Shown in pieces: positions 24,958 through 37,145 of a stretch of 64,000 bases of DNA. Made by a program: the position numbers and the translations under genes. A model generated the notes under the pieces. That model searched no databases and had not been told where the DNA came from. It was given only the letters and a program-made list of their open reading frames with translations. This DNA comes from Microbotryum silenes-acaulis (Eukaryota > Basidiomycota > Microbotryomycetes > Microbotryales > Microbotryaceae). Numbering within the stretch: position 1 is the first letter of the stretch; each line of letters starts with the position of its first letter. Location of the stretch: the NCBI GenBank assembly GCA_003665825.1, contig QPFY01000009.1, positions 1,287,984 to 1,351,983 of the forward strand, written 5' to 3'.

Positions 24958-27900
24958 AGGACAAGGACTCGACGCGTGATGGGTCACGGGGCAAGTCTTG
25001 AATACGAGCAGGGAGTGGGAGGAGGGTGAGGGAGAGCAAGAGTTGAAGCGACTTTCACTTTGTTGCGAAAGGTCTTTGCGAAAGGTCGAGACTGGTCGAG
25101 ACGTGTCAATTACCTGACATGAATAAGCATTCCGCAACTCCCAACTCTGGACTCCGCGCGCCTGCGGCCGAAAGCGCGCCCGGAAGCCCATGCCAGCCCG
25201 AGGCCCATGTGGAAGAACGCTCTTTTCTGAAGTTTTTGTCGAAATTTTACACCCTCTTCTAGCAGACGTCGGCTTCACCCAGAAATATCACCAAAAGTTG
25301 TTCTACATGCTCCAAAAGTTGCTCAAGAGTCGTCGAAAACGCGTTCCGAGCGTTTTGCGGGCGCGCGGCGGCCGATCGAAGGTGGCTTGCCGCGCGCGTC
25401 ACTTCGGCTGGTCTCCCGGCCTCAAAAGCTGGGCGGCCTGGGCCGCGGTTGAACGATACGTAGTCGTCGCGGTTGAACGATACGCAGTCGTTGACGGGCC
25501 CAATGACTCAATGACCTGTCGACCATCAATCATGTGGAACGGCACAGTACCATAAATAAGGTGGGTGGAATAGCATCCCTTCTTGCTCAATGCTCGGTCG
25601 TATTGCGACCACAGGCGGTCGGCGCCGAGCGGCAGACGCGTCGACGCGTCGACGCGACAGCCAACGATCGAAATCCGTTTCGGGCTTGGCCGTTCGCCGC
25701 GGGTGAGGCTCGGCCGACTCGAGGACTTGTAGACGGCGATAGGTTTATTGCGACATATTCACAATTACGATACGCCTAATTTGTGCTATCCTGCATCGTG
25801 CTTTCGAATATACTCAATCACGCTAGGTGCGTTGTGGCCTCGACGACTTTGGCGCGCGCGCGACACGGCTCCTTTGCCTCTCCCCACTCGCCCACCTGAT
25901 CCGACTTGACTCGACTCGGCTCTGATCCCACTACACCACACCTCTACGGAACAACGCTATCTCTACATCGCCCAATCGGCAAGATGCAGCTCGATCACTC
26001 TCGACGGGCGCTCGACGTGTGCCTTTGTGCGGGTTCACGCGGGCGGTGCGACGTCGCACGACACGACTATCAACGACTCCAACCTGGTCATTTTCGGCAC
26101 GATACGATGGGCAGCTCTTGTCTGAGAGGCCGTCGTCACTTTCAGCAGCGTCCTAACTACGTCGATGCATCGCTCGAGCGTCCTCGGTCGGACACGGGCT
26201 CGGTCATCCTGATCGCACTCGCTGCTCGACCGATGAGTGTGGTGAGCTCTTCATTCAGATAGTATTCAACGGGAACTGCATTCGCTCACCTCATTGTTGT
26301 TGGTTTCTGCTGCTCACCACTCTAGTTCAACTCGCGCGTTCGACATTGACCGACTCGCTGGCATCCGAGCTTTGCACCGAACCGGTCTGTAACATGTACG
26401 ACCATACTTTGCGCATCCCTCATCAGCACCATCGAAGAGATGCTCAGCTTTCCTGAGGTCTCGAATTGATGCACATGTTACTCGACCCACATCGCCGCAC
26501 CCTGAACACCCCTTTCGACCAGTGACGATTTCCTCCGCCACCCCCACATTGTTCACTCGCGTCGTCAACGTCAGCCAATCACACGAATGCAGTCACTCGC
26601 TGTCACATCTCTTTCTTGATCGAATCGAAGAGTCTCATTGACGCCGCAAGCTCGGGGGTTGTCGGAACATCTGTTGCTCGACTCGGCGAATATTTGACCG
26701 ATGCCCATCCGCACCCATCACCGACTTTCAATCCGATCCACCGGTCGACCGACCGAACCGACAAACCTTCAAAGCTCGGTCTCCCCCTGCCCGTGCCCAT
26801 CTCATCACCACAACGTGCGAAGTAACAGTCTGCTCGCCCCTCGTGACGGCCGCCTCGACCACCTCGACCATCAACCTTCCACCGCACTCGTGCTCGATCG
26901 CCATGGACTCACTGTCATCAACTGACCTACTCGCCGTGAGCGCCAACCCCAGGATCGCCCCATTCTCGACTCATCTGGCAAGTTCACCTATCGCCACGCT
27001 TGACCTCAGCTCGTCTTGATCTGTGTCGCCGCCCCCAGCTCGACACTCCCCCGTGATCTTCGCATCCACACCGGCGCATTAGCTCGATCAACCAGGTCCC
27101 GAGTCTGGTATGCTCTCCTCTCCAACCCAGGCATCCTCTCCGCAAGTCCCATCAATACTGAAACTACTTCAAACGCTCATCTGTGTTCCACAGCATTGCC
27201 CGACATCCCTGGCGCGCAAGATCCAAATCGCAGGTCACCCATCGTCAGCTTCCCACCGATTTGCTCAATCATCGCTCACACCCGATTCCACGAGCTTCTG
27301 GTTCGATACTGCCATCGCGAATACGACTTCTCCCGACCCGAAGTCCGTCATTTCCTTGCGATCAGCTTGACTCTTCAGCGCTGTTTTCGGCTGGCTCGGC
27401 ACTCGAGGCACTTCATCGAGCAGCGTCGTCTCGACTCGGACCGTTCGGCACTCCGACGATCGATGATCAGCTGGACCCGTCCATCTCCCAGGCAACTTGC
27501 TTCGGCCATACTTGATGGACGATCAAGCCCCAACTGACATGTGTCCGCCTCGATGTGCCCACCTTGCCCAAATTGCCACTCCAACTCGTCCGGTCAACTC
27601 GAGCTTCAACTCGACGATACTTCTAACATCGACGGCTCTACCTCTCTGACACCGTGTTTGAACGCGACCCGATACGCCAGTCGATACATTTCAATTCGAC
27701 CGATTCGACTCGGACCGCGTGGCGCTAACCGCTGACATGATCGATATGAAGATTGTGATGGTGCTGTCCGTGGACGGTGTTGGAACATGATGAAAGAACG
27801 CACGGGTACATGGAAAGGCCGGTTTGTGATGTAATGCACGTCAACCCGAACATATTTTCACATCATCGTGTGAACCCCAACGCACATTGTCCAATGATCA

Positions 27901-28496
27901 TATGAAGCCCAACTTCCATGATCGCTGACCGTCATCATCTCCGGGTGAGCGCTCGAACACGAGATGGTGTGGACGGTCTATGGCTTCGCCAGCCCGAATA
28001 GCGCTCCGATGATGGATGTATGGTGTGTCGTGATGAATCCCATTCGATCGTTTTCCATCTTGGAGATCGCGAGCGCTCTCAGTGGCCGAAGGCAGCGGGG
28101 GCCGCCGCCCTCTCAAATACCAGAGGGCGCTCGGCCAAGCATCTTTGCAAGGATCGCGCTCGACAGCGCGCGCAGAGCTGGCGGGCAGCTGGCGGGGGGA
28201 TTTGGTATTTGGTATTTGAAAAGTGCGCATATAAACAGGTTGAAAAACACTACTGAAGCTTCGGTGCTCCTGTCTGGTCACTGGAGGCTTGCTTTCGTTA
28301 TAGCCGGGCCGTCGTAATCCCACCGAAGCTCGCCCCACTCCTGTCGTCGATTGTATCGGGTTCGGCAGGATGATGTCGATTGGTCTGCGCATGCAGGATC
28401 TAGGAGTTTGATCATAACGCGCAGTACGAAGTCTAGTATTACAGTCACATTCGTCCATAGAAATGCAAAACAGGAACGCGGATGTCGAGCACGGTT
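24958..28496. other. Inverted block R between A4 and B2: repeats, no supported gene
   Basis: This is the mirror of 12220-15753: A4 leader, 230-bp repeat (25205-25415), R1 copy (25850-26700, plus), TCGA-rich low-complexity sequence and the hairpin repeat (28050-28230). The 6-bp ATCCTT insertion relative to the left arm lies at about 28150. Confidence 0.65.
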
Positions 28497-31069
28497 CTAC
28501 TCGCAAAGTGCCTTCAAAGCCGCCTGGACGTGTTCATACGACATCTGACCGGAGTTCCAAAGCGACGCAAGTTCTGGCTCTGTATTGATGGGTCTCACCC
28601 TTGCGAAAGACTGATCCAGCGAGCAATTTTGCTGCAGGACACTCAGGACCTTCTCCACGCCAGACCAATGAGATGCGCATGCGTTCAGGAGCTCCTCGAA
28701 GCCGTGTTCCGTAGACAGCCCATTTTTCCTGCCTGCTGCATCGTCGAGATCCTTGGCATTCCACACGTTCCAGATACGCTCGGCTTTCGGCTTCTCGAAA
28801 AGGGGCGGGCCGGCAGACTCAGATTGAAAAGCCGTGCGGGACGCCACATAAAAAAAGGACTCGATGTCGTGCCAGCGCTCGTGCACCACACCCTCAGTTG
28901 CGGGGCTGAGCAAGAGTCGAGAGATATAGGGTCGCGTTCCCTGTGGTTGATCATGGTACAGGGGAAGGGTGGGAAGGAGTTGGGTGAGTCCAAGAACGTG
29001 TTGAGGGCTAGCACGGACGCGAGAACGTACCGAGCGGCTGAGGCGACACTCTTCTTCTGCCGTTCGAGCCTTCTTCACCGCCAGATTGTAGTCGATCAAT
29101 ATTCCTTTGCCGTATTGGTCCACCATTACGTTGCCATAGGACACGTCCCGGTGGATGAAACCGTGATTCCAAAGCTGGCGATGCCCTGTCACGCAAGGGC
29201 GCAGTCGTACATCGTACACGGAAAGGGTCGTCAGTGCAGGCACACCCTTCAGCGCGCTGTCCCGCTCTGCTCTGAGCACTCACCCTCAATCGCACCCTCG
29301 AGAGCGCGCGCGAGCTGCTTGGTGTTTTCGAGCGTGGCGAGTGAGTTGTAGCACTCTTCGTGAACGACGACCTCCCTGGCCCGCGGGGTGACACCTTTCA
29401 GGGATTCGTCGCCGGGTAGGAACATGGGGAGGGTCCTGTATTCGGTGCGAAAGACGCCGACCAGCGGAGCGAGCCCTCGGGGTCTCTTTTTTTGAATCAG
29501 GTTGCGTATCTCGGCCAAGTCCGAGTTGCGCGACTGCTCGACCCAGGTGATTGTCATCGCGCGAGTCCTGACGTTGGCGCCCTCACCAAGGGTGATCTCG
29601 TATGTCGATGTCGCACGGCCGCACTCTCTTCGTCGACGGAACAAAAGCTTCTCGATCTTGACGTTGGACATTGTCGTTGCTCCCCCGCTGAACTCGGAGG
29701 CCGCCGGCGGGAAGAAGTCGGGGCAGAGCGTGAACGGGCCGTAGCGGTCGTCGAGCGAGGTCGTGGTGGGGAGAACGCCGTTAAGCCGATCACTGTGTTT
29801 GAGGAGACGGTACAAGAAGGTCGACAGCTCTCCATTTTCTTTGGTGACCGTTCTGTGTTTGGTGAAGAACATGCCGCAAGAAGTCATAACGTAGACTTTG
29901 AGACGGTCGCCGTGCAGGGTAAACCCGATCGCATATTCTCGAATCGGCGTCGCAAGGAGTGCCGACAAACGTCTGAACAACTGGCTCTCGGCGTTGGAGT
30001 TGTCCGTTTTAGTCTCGCCGACGGCAGCCACGTGCGTAAAGGAGCGTTTGGCCCGGTTCAGGTCCACCTTGGCCTCGGTCTTGTTTTCGTCGTCGTCGTC
30101 GTTGTCGTCCTCGTCGTACTTGTCGTACCCATCGTTGTCGGCGTCCACGGCCTCGGCCTCATCGTTCTGATGCTGGCCCTTGCCGGTTCCGTTCACGTTG
30201 GTGTCGAGATCCGCATCGGGGGCGGCTTCCTTGGCTTGCGGATCGGCGTGACTGGGAAGGGCCCATACATTCGGGAGGGTTGGGTCGTGCGCGACCGCAG
30301 CGTGGGTCAAGAGCACGACGTCGGCCGTCTTATCGGTCGTCTTTACGCGGTCAGGTGCGACGCTGATGTACTGGGTCGAGTTCTTGCAGGCGACCAGTCG
30401 CCGGTCTCCAGTCTGAGGCCCAAGAGTGAGAAACGACGTCAGCCATCGGAGGCATACATTTCGCAACTCACGCCGCCAAGCGATCGAGTAGCCCAGGCGT
30501 CGACGCACCTGGTTGATGACATCTGCTATAACCTCGCCCAGCGCTGCTTCGGTGCCAATGTTGGACTGCTTGGGCCAGATCTTGTTAGCGAGCTCCTCAG
30601 CGGTCGGATGGCCGAAGAAGTAGGCCTCAAGGGCCGGACAGTGTTTTTGGTGCATCTGGACCGCCTGGAAGATCCTTTCGGCTCTGGCTGTTGCTCGCTC
30701 TGCCGAGGCCGCCTCCCGGCGCGGTCGTAATGAGGTCGAAGTGGCTCGACGAGTGCGATACCGAGGTAGAGGGCCCGACGGCAAGTTTGCGGTCGCGTTC
30801 CTGGGCGCATTTGCGGTCGCTGTAGTCGCTGTCGTGGCCAGCAGGGAAGCGCGTCCCTCGCGGCGCCTGGTCGTACGTGTCAGACGTCGAAGGCAGCTGG
30901 GGGTCGGCGGATGTAGAAGCTGCGTCAGAACTACCAGCGCTTTAGCTCGACACCGTGAGAGAGTTCGATGCCATTGCGGTCGAGGTTGAAGATGAGGCGG
31001 CGCTAGAACTTTGGCGTGCGAGTCGGCGCCGTGTTGGACGAACTTCGCCTCAGACGCGCGAGGACCCAT
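28497..31069 (-). CDS. FunK1-type protein kinase B, copy B2 (complete)
   Basis: Minus-strand exons are 30509-31069, 29284-30412, 29031-29185 and 28497-28940, giving 762 aa. It is the mirror of B1 (sum 40716) with intact IHRDVSYGN and LIDYNLA motifs. The only coding change seen is Glu to Ala in the GTEEALGEV segment of exon 1. A 412-aa plus-strand ORF at 29492-30730 is the antisense shadow of this gene; its run of valines is the complement of the Asp/Asn-rich stretch. Confidence 0.78.
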
Positions 31070-31311
31070 GAAAGCCCAGCCCCAACGCCGCGGAATCGAT
31101 GCGCGTCAACGGCAGAGATTGCGCGCCAGGCCCGTGAGTTGGCACGTCTACACTTGCGCCCCCCGCCCCCGCCGCCACCCAATCGCTACCGACACACCTA
31201 CCCAGCTCGTCGGCTCGCGCCCCATCAACGCCGGTACGCGCGCCCATCATCCGCGACAAGACTCGAGCAGGGCGAGCAGGTCGTTCACGCGAGGCCGTAG
31301 GCCTGTCAGGC
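31070..31311. promoter_or_regulatory. Head-to-head gap between B2 and A5
   Basis: This is the third copy of the divergent junction, with the A-side breakpoint at about 31167. It is identical in layout to 1023-1264. Confidence 0.45.
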
Positions 31312-33432
31312 ATGTCGGACCTCGACGATGCCTTGCCACGCTCGAGTCCGATGAGGTCGAGTCCCGTTGTGTCGATGTCGGCCACGGCGGAAGCGAGGGA
31401 GCAACAGCTCTTTGCCCACATGGGCAAACCTCGACTTTCCAAAGCGATGGAAAAGTACTTTCTCGACACGCCTTCCAAGTACGAGGCCAAGATCCCCCAG
31501 CCCACCAGACAATTGGGGACGGAGGCTGCGATGAGAGAGATCGCTAACGCGATCAAGGATGTGGTGAGTGCCCCGGTGCTATCGCTTGGCTTCGACCGCA
31601 CGAGTATGACTGACCACTGTCTCCCGATCATTGATGTACCCGGGGGTAGACTGGCGATCGACGTCTGGTCGGATGCGGCAACTCGGGTAGCCACATTAAG
31701 CTGGCGCCCGATCGCGGGGAGCAGGAGAAGACGCCCGACGCCGTCATATTGACGCATGCGGCGGTGGCCGCTTCCCCCGATCTTCCGTTCGTTTGGGCGC
31801 AGTCAGAGCACCCAAAGGCGATGAAAGGCACGCCCCCGTCGCCTCAACGCGCATACTCGCAGATTGCAGTGGCGATTGAGGTGAAAGAGAGCGACACGAA
31901 GAGCGCAGAAGCGCGTAACCAAGTGCTTAGGCGGCTACACATGATCTGCACGACCGCACTCCGCGCCCACGCGATCGGGGTCACCCTTTGCGGGGACGTA
32001 CTTCAAGTCTACCTCGTCAACGCGTGTGGGGTGTTCACGACGAGCGCCCGCAAGTGCGGTCAGGAAGCCGTGCTGCTCCGGCGCGTGCTGTCACACCTCA
32101 TCGAACTCGACGACAGCGGGCTCGGGATGCTGGCCTCGACGAACGAGGTCGACGATGGTTTCGGCAATTTTGTCGTCTCGGACAAGTTTCTCCCACCCCG
32201 CGCCCACGACTTCGAGTCCGAGCTCGGCGATATCTCAGATCTCGAGATCCAGGAGCTCCTCTTCCGACGCCGAAGCTGCTTGGGTCGCGCAACTTCCGCT
32301 TTTCGCGTCACCGCAAGACACGCGCCTGTCGACCCCACGTCATACACCTCGCCTACCCCTGCCGCCGAGTACGCTATGACAGTCGCATGGGTCGAGCAAT
32401 CCCGCCTCGACGATGCGATTGCCCTACGTCGCAAGATGCACGCTGCGTCGCGTATCGACACCGAGGGTTTAAGCCTTAGCGCCGGCATCTACCGGGACGA
32501 CTTCCGCACGCTTCCAACTTTCCTCGGTGATGATGAAAGCTTCGATGATATCGGGCCCCGGGCACTCGAGGTGGTCTTCCACCGACAGTGTTATCGGCCC
32601 CTCAACACGGCGACCACGACCAGGGAACTCGCCCAGGCCGTACTTGGAGTCGTCAAAGGTGAGCACGGGAATCAACTGGGCGGCCTTGCGTTTGCGCTCC
32701 CTAGCCGACACGCCTATTCCCATGACAATGCAGGACACCGAAACCTCTACAAGCTGGGGTATATGCACCGGGATATCTCGTACGGTAACGCCGTCATCGA
32801 CCGCGACGGTGTCGGCGCCCTCATCGATTATCACCTCGCCGTCCCGCATGATCGACCTTGCACCGAGCTGCACCACAGAATACGATCCGTGCGTCCTCCC
32901 CTCTGTATGTGTCTCCGAATGAAGCTTCTGACCAGCACTAACCTTTGGACTATACGACGTCTGACAGGGCACCTGGCCCTACCTCGCCTGCTCGATCCTC
33001 GCCCAGCCACAACAGCCGCTCGGTGTCGTCCACGAACGGTGGCACGACATCGAGTCGCTCTTTTACGTCATAATGGAAGTCTCGTTCCGCGAGCCGTACC
33101 AGGGCAACACTGAAGAGCTTGTCATGACGCCAGAGGGTCAGATTATCTGGGGGGACTGGAATCGGCCAGAAGCGCGCGTAGTCTATGTCTTCAAAGATAG
33201 GCTTCGCAAGGACGAGGCATACGAATCTGTACTCGAAGGCTGCGCACATCGATGGACGAACATCAAGCAACTGGTCGACATCTTGAGATGCAATTGCGGC
33301 CTTGACAGCCGGTTTTTTGGTTCCAATTTGGCTGCGGAAGATGCCAAGCTGGGGGAGTTGTGGGGTCCATCCAAGGCGATGTCGCACGAGTCCATCATCT
33401 CGGACATTGAGCAGCTGCTTCCCTTGCTCTGA
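31312..33432 (+). CDS. FunK1-type protein kinase A, copy A5 (N-terminally truncated, two diverged C-terminal patches)
   Basis: Exons are 31312-31563, 31650-32658, 32734-32888 and 32968-33432, giving 626 aa (A1 offset by 30047). HRDISYGN and IDYHLA are intact. The last exon differs from A1 in two separate patches. About 33131-33200 changes TTWEDWNEPSARRA to IIWGDWNRPEARVV, and about 33283-33345 changes HHCGLDNQFNNFK to CNCGLDSRFFGSN. About 80 identical bases lie between them. A smaller change (KATSHE to KAMSHE) follows. The central FKDRLRKD matches A4. This mosaic is what repeated short conversion tracts would leave. Confidence 0.78.
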
Positions 33433-35407
33433 AGTGACCACCTTTGCGCTGGGCTTAAATATGGCTGCTCGTTGTTAGTTCCGATTATTGCAATAGATAC
33501 CCAAGGTCACTTTCCGTCCGTTCCAGTATGATTCCAGGCTGGAAATAGGACTGCGCCAGCGATGCCTTCATTCGGCTCGACTGTGCAGAGTTTCTGGCCT
33601 AAGTCGTAATCTGGGAGAGCCCTTACATCATTCACGTTTTGCTCTTAGGGGTGTTGTTTTTGGAAATGTATCAGGTTTATTGTCCTGTCCCATGTATCAA
33701 AACGCGTGGCCTTGAACCAACGAAATGAAACCCATAGCCCCGCACCAAAATCCTGGGACATATCATGATTGTGGTTCACCTTGAAAAGCAGTGCTTCGGG
33801 TGATGCCACACTGTTGCACTACCTGAGGAGCGACAGTTCGCATAACCGCGGCCGGTTTCCTGACCAATTCTAGGGTCCGCCGGCCCTCGTGGTCGCCAAG
33901 CGTGTAAATCAAGGCAATCGAGAGATTGCTGGCTGGAACCACAATCTTACAAAAGCAGAGTGCAGGTAACGAAACGGGTCTCAGCGCATGCACAAAAGCC
34001 ACGAACCCAAACACAGCAAAGAAAGGATCTCTGAGGCTGAAATTTCGGCTAACTCACCTTCAATTGTGAAGAGCATTCTCGCACGATATGTTTGTCCTTC
34101 GGTCGCACATTGTAGTATATCTTCCCATCATCTCCTGTGTAGCGCATGCAGGCGCCCGAGCACTGGTGCGATATGCGAAGCACTTCTTTGCGTGATTCCT
34201 CCCAAGTGGATTGCAAATTGTGGCCGATCAGCGGGTGCCATTCGACCAATGTCAGGTGATCCGCCGGATGCTGATGGGGAGAGATCGATGGAGCACCGTG
34301 AGATGTTTCTACTACGGCGGGACAAGGTTCGTATTTGCAGGCTGTCCATTCGTGCTCCTGTTCCGGTTGGCTTCGCCAGTATGACGGTCCTCGCGGCAGG
34401 AGAGAGGTCTAGTAGGCTGAGACTAGACTTTCGGGGACGAGGTGCGAGGGAGTTCTCGAGGGAGGATCAGGTTAGGTCTGCGAAGCAACTGAAGCAGGAC
34501 TGGAACTGTAGGGTTTCTCGAGAGGGGTAAGGAGTGTGATTGCAAAGGAGTGTGGTGTATGAGTATGAGGATGTATTGTATATGAGTTAGTGTTTTAGTT
34601 GTTGCTTGCAGGAAGCAAAGGAGAAACTATCAGATGGCTGGCTTTTATAGTAAAAGCCATGGAATGTTATGGAAGGTTATGGAAGGTTTTCTACATGCGA
34701 GAGAGCACGATGCCCGATGTCCGGGTTGCCAGATGGAAGGTTGAGGAACGATGTGGAGTCTTATGGAACGAAGACGACTCTCGGGTTTCGGCGTGCTCTC
34801 TCGAAGAGGAAGGTGAGGAGAGGACCGGCGTTAGTCGCGCTTGATCTTTGAGCCGGACCGGAGTTGGACTTCGGCTCACCAAGACCGTTACAGTCGCTCC
34901 TCCTCTAGCTTGACCTCCTGGTCAAGTTCATCTTCAAGTTGGTCGTACTCGTCGTCGTTGTCGTATTGCGCCCATTTGATCAATGAGCCCATACCTTCGG
35001 CCATCAAGGCCTGGACGGCGACGTTCAACGGCTCGTGCGGAGCCTCGCGGTGAAATTCTGACTCGGTGGCAAGAGGACAGGGGTCGTGAGGGCCGGGGCG
35101 AGTTGGGGAGGAGTGAAAGGAAAGAGCAGAAACGGATTCGAAGGGTCTTTGGTTTGACAGAGTGCGATAGTAGAGATGGCTTGAACTGCTAGTGACCTGG
35201 ATTCCATGCGATCATTTCTTCCGGACAACGCAATGTACCCGCGCCGTTTTCTCTTCTTTCGTTGCACACTCGCATGCTCTCACACCTCGCCGAACGACTA
35301 TACTAGTAATCGATAGTCTTTGCTAAAGCAGCTTAGAGTCGGACGTCCCCACGGCTGAGGAGGAGCTTGCGAGTACGAAATCCGCCACCAACGAAGAGGC
35401 ACAGACT
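33433..35407. other. Edge of the palindrome and intergenic DNA with two possible exon fragments
   Basis: Up to about 33755 this is the A 3' flank, related to 6961-7250. Beyond that the sequence is single-copy. Two minus-strand stretches look protein-like. One is 34049-34249 (VEWHPLIGHNLQSTWEES followed by a GTGAGT donor). The other ends at a TAA at 34888-34890, with an acidic C-terminus DEYDQLEDELDQEVKLEEE. Neither can be built into a full gene, and I recognise no family. Confidence 0.4.
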
Positions 35408-35733
35408 TAGTGCGTGTTCGGCTGCACTTTTAAGCACTTTTAAGACCACTTTTAGGGAAATCCTCAGCCATTCTGAAAGCCTCCCTAAAAGTGCTTAAAA
35501 GTGCCTAAAAGTGTCGTGTTCGGTTGCATCGCTAAAAGTCACTTTTAGGGACCATTCCTTAAAAGTGGTCCGAGGGCACTTTTAGCACTTTTAGGGACAC
35601 ACTCCGAGCTTCGACCCCCTTAGGCTGGCAGGTTGCTGGGACGCGCTCGGACCGCTTAGGCCGCCTCGGTTGCAGCATTGGCTCACGGACGCGTCGGTTG
35701 GCCTTCGTCGCGTCACGTCGTGCGCTGTCCACC

Positions 35734-36261
35734 ATGGCCAAGAAAGCCGCCTTATCACACTCAGCAAGCGACGACGACAGCAAGATAGACTCTGAGCACT
35801 CCGCTCATTCAAACACTTTGCGCAAAAAGAACAAAAGCAACACAGGCAAGGGCAAGAGCAAAAGCAAGTCGAGAGGGACGCGAGCGGAGAACTGGTCCGT
35901 TGCGCAGACCACCTTTTTGGTCCATCTCTATGGCGAAAACATGCTGTCGCCCGAGCTTCCTCTGAAGCTTCCAGCCTGGAACATCATTGTTGCTGCGATG
36001 GTGAAGCAACACCCCGAGCGCAAAGAGAGCTGTAGCCGAGACCAAGTGAAAGCTCTCTGGTTCATGGAGCACGCTCCCGTACCTTCTTTGTCCACGGTCG
36101 GACCATTGGCATCGCGAGGGTACAAGGTACCAAACCCATGTCCTACAACAGTGACTTGCCTTCTTTTAACCAGTAGCAATTCTTTGAGGTGGTACCGAAC
36201 GTTTCTGTACGGTGTCATGCACTCCTCGCTGGTTGCAAAGCCTACATCACCAAGATACTAG
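35734..36261 (+). CDS. Myb/SANT-like DNA-binding protein of the Harbinger element
   Basis: The ATG in context CCACCATGG gives 175 aa. Residues 1-50 are Ser/Lys-rich and probably carry a nuclear localisation signal. Residues 52-110 resemble a Myb/SANT-like domain, with NWSVAQTTFLVHLYGE, then AWNIIVAAMV and DQVKALW (W54, W82, W109 spaced as in trihelix/SANT folds). In PIF/Harbinger elements such a protein helps the transposase bind DNA and enter the nucleus. After W109 the sequence departs from the expected helix, so an intron near 36060-36130 or decay is likely. It converges on and overlaps the 3' end of the transposase gene. Confidence 0.65.
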   Translation: MAKKAALSHSASDDDSKIDSEHSAHSNTLRKKNKSNTGKGKSKSKSRGTRAENWSVAQTTFLVHLYGENMLSPELPLKLPAWNIIVAAMVKQHPERKESCSRDQVKALWFMEHAPVPSLSTVGPLASRGYKVPNPCPTTVTCLLLTSSNSLRWYRTFLYGVMHSSLVAKPTSPRY

Positions 36262-37145
36262 TATTTGCCTTCGGGGATAACGAGGTCCCGTTCGCGGGCC
36301 CAATCCCACACTTGCTGATCGTGAGCAGAACCTTCGCAGCCGGTCTGAAGATAGCAGAAGCGAAGATTGAAAGTCATAGCAGCGAGTATGTCTTGTGTCT
36401 TGTCTCCTTTTCGATCGATCGATCGTTTGGCATCGTTGGCCGCTGAGTACAGGGGGCGTGCGTTCCGTCGATGGCGCCGATGCAATCGCCGAAGTATCGT
36501 GCAAACCAAGGTTTGTCGGTGATAACGCTCGATGTGGGCGTGTCTGCCGTGGGCTGAACAACGTACAGCTTTCTGAGGTCGCTGTGCACAAGTAATCAAG
36601 TGTTTCTGGCAAATGACTGCGACGCAAATAGGTTGAAGGTGCATGAGTACTAGCGCTCAGGCTTGGAGTCGGAGGAGAGCTGTGGACCTGTTCTGTCATG
36701 AAGTAGGACATGAGAGCAGGGACTACTAACCGAACGATGGTATCCAATGACCTTTGAAACACCTTGTCGATTTTGCGGTAAGACTCGGCGCCCCGCAGCC
36801 AGTACAGCAGCATAGCGATTTTCTCCTCGACGGTCACGTGCTTCGAGGGGACAATCTTGGTGTGAAGAAGCACTTGTTTCACGAAGATGGAGAAGCAGGC
36901 CGGTGTCATACCAAGAGCATTACTAATAAGAACAGGATTCTTGTTGTTGAAGAGCTCCATAACGAAGATGAGGCCGGTTCGGACCGAAATATGCTGAGGC
37001 AAGGGCGGGTTTCGTCTGTGTTTGGCCGTTTCGTCGACGAGACGACGTTGCAGACGCCATTCAGTATACTCTGCAGTATCTACGTTGCCGATTCGACGAC
37101 AGAATCTATCTGCTCGTCGGATAGCGACTGGAAGGGTGTATCCAT
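36120..37145 (-). pseudogene. Harbinger transposase (DDE_4-like), broken
   Basis: The ATG at 37145 begins MDTPFQSLSDEQ. Recognisable parts are the helical N-terminus (VTVEEKIAMLLYWLRGAESYRKI), the catalytic segment GDCIGAIDGTHAP, then MTFNLRFCYLQTGCEGSAHD and GDVGFATSEECMTPYRNVRYHLKE. Read straight through, it has a frame change near 37080, an intron of uncertain edges near 36590-36690, a frame change just after IDGTHAP (near 36450) and an in-frame TAG (36259-36261) inside the YYLGD motif. Catalytic Asp residues of the DGTH and GDVGF motifs are present. A normal protein could be produced only if several of these were unrecognised introns. Confidence 0.72.

Larger units (their letters stand above)
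22280..33466 (-). repeat. Right arm of the 11-kb inverted repeat (A4, inverted R, B2, A5)
   Basis: It is the reverse complement of 7250-18430. The differences I can see are one substitution in B (codon EE to EA, near 30545), the C-run and ATCCTT indels, and patches in the last exon of A5 against A2. Confidence 0.9.

Noticed and set aside
29492..30730. 412-aa plus-strand ORF with a valine run that could pass for a membrane segment
   Set aside because: It is the antisense of kinase B2; the valine run is the complement of the GAC/AAC codons of the acidic stretch.
1..33755. Whole palindrome as an assembly artefact
   Set aside because: Not excluded, but copy-specific differences (patches in A2, A4 and A5, the EE/EA change in B, the ATCCTT indel) argue against simple duplication of one sequence. 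Left as a check under findings.
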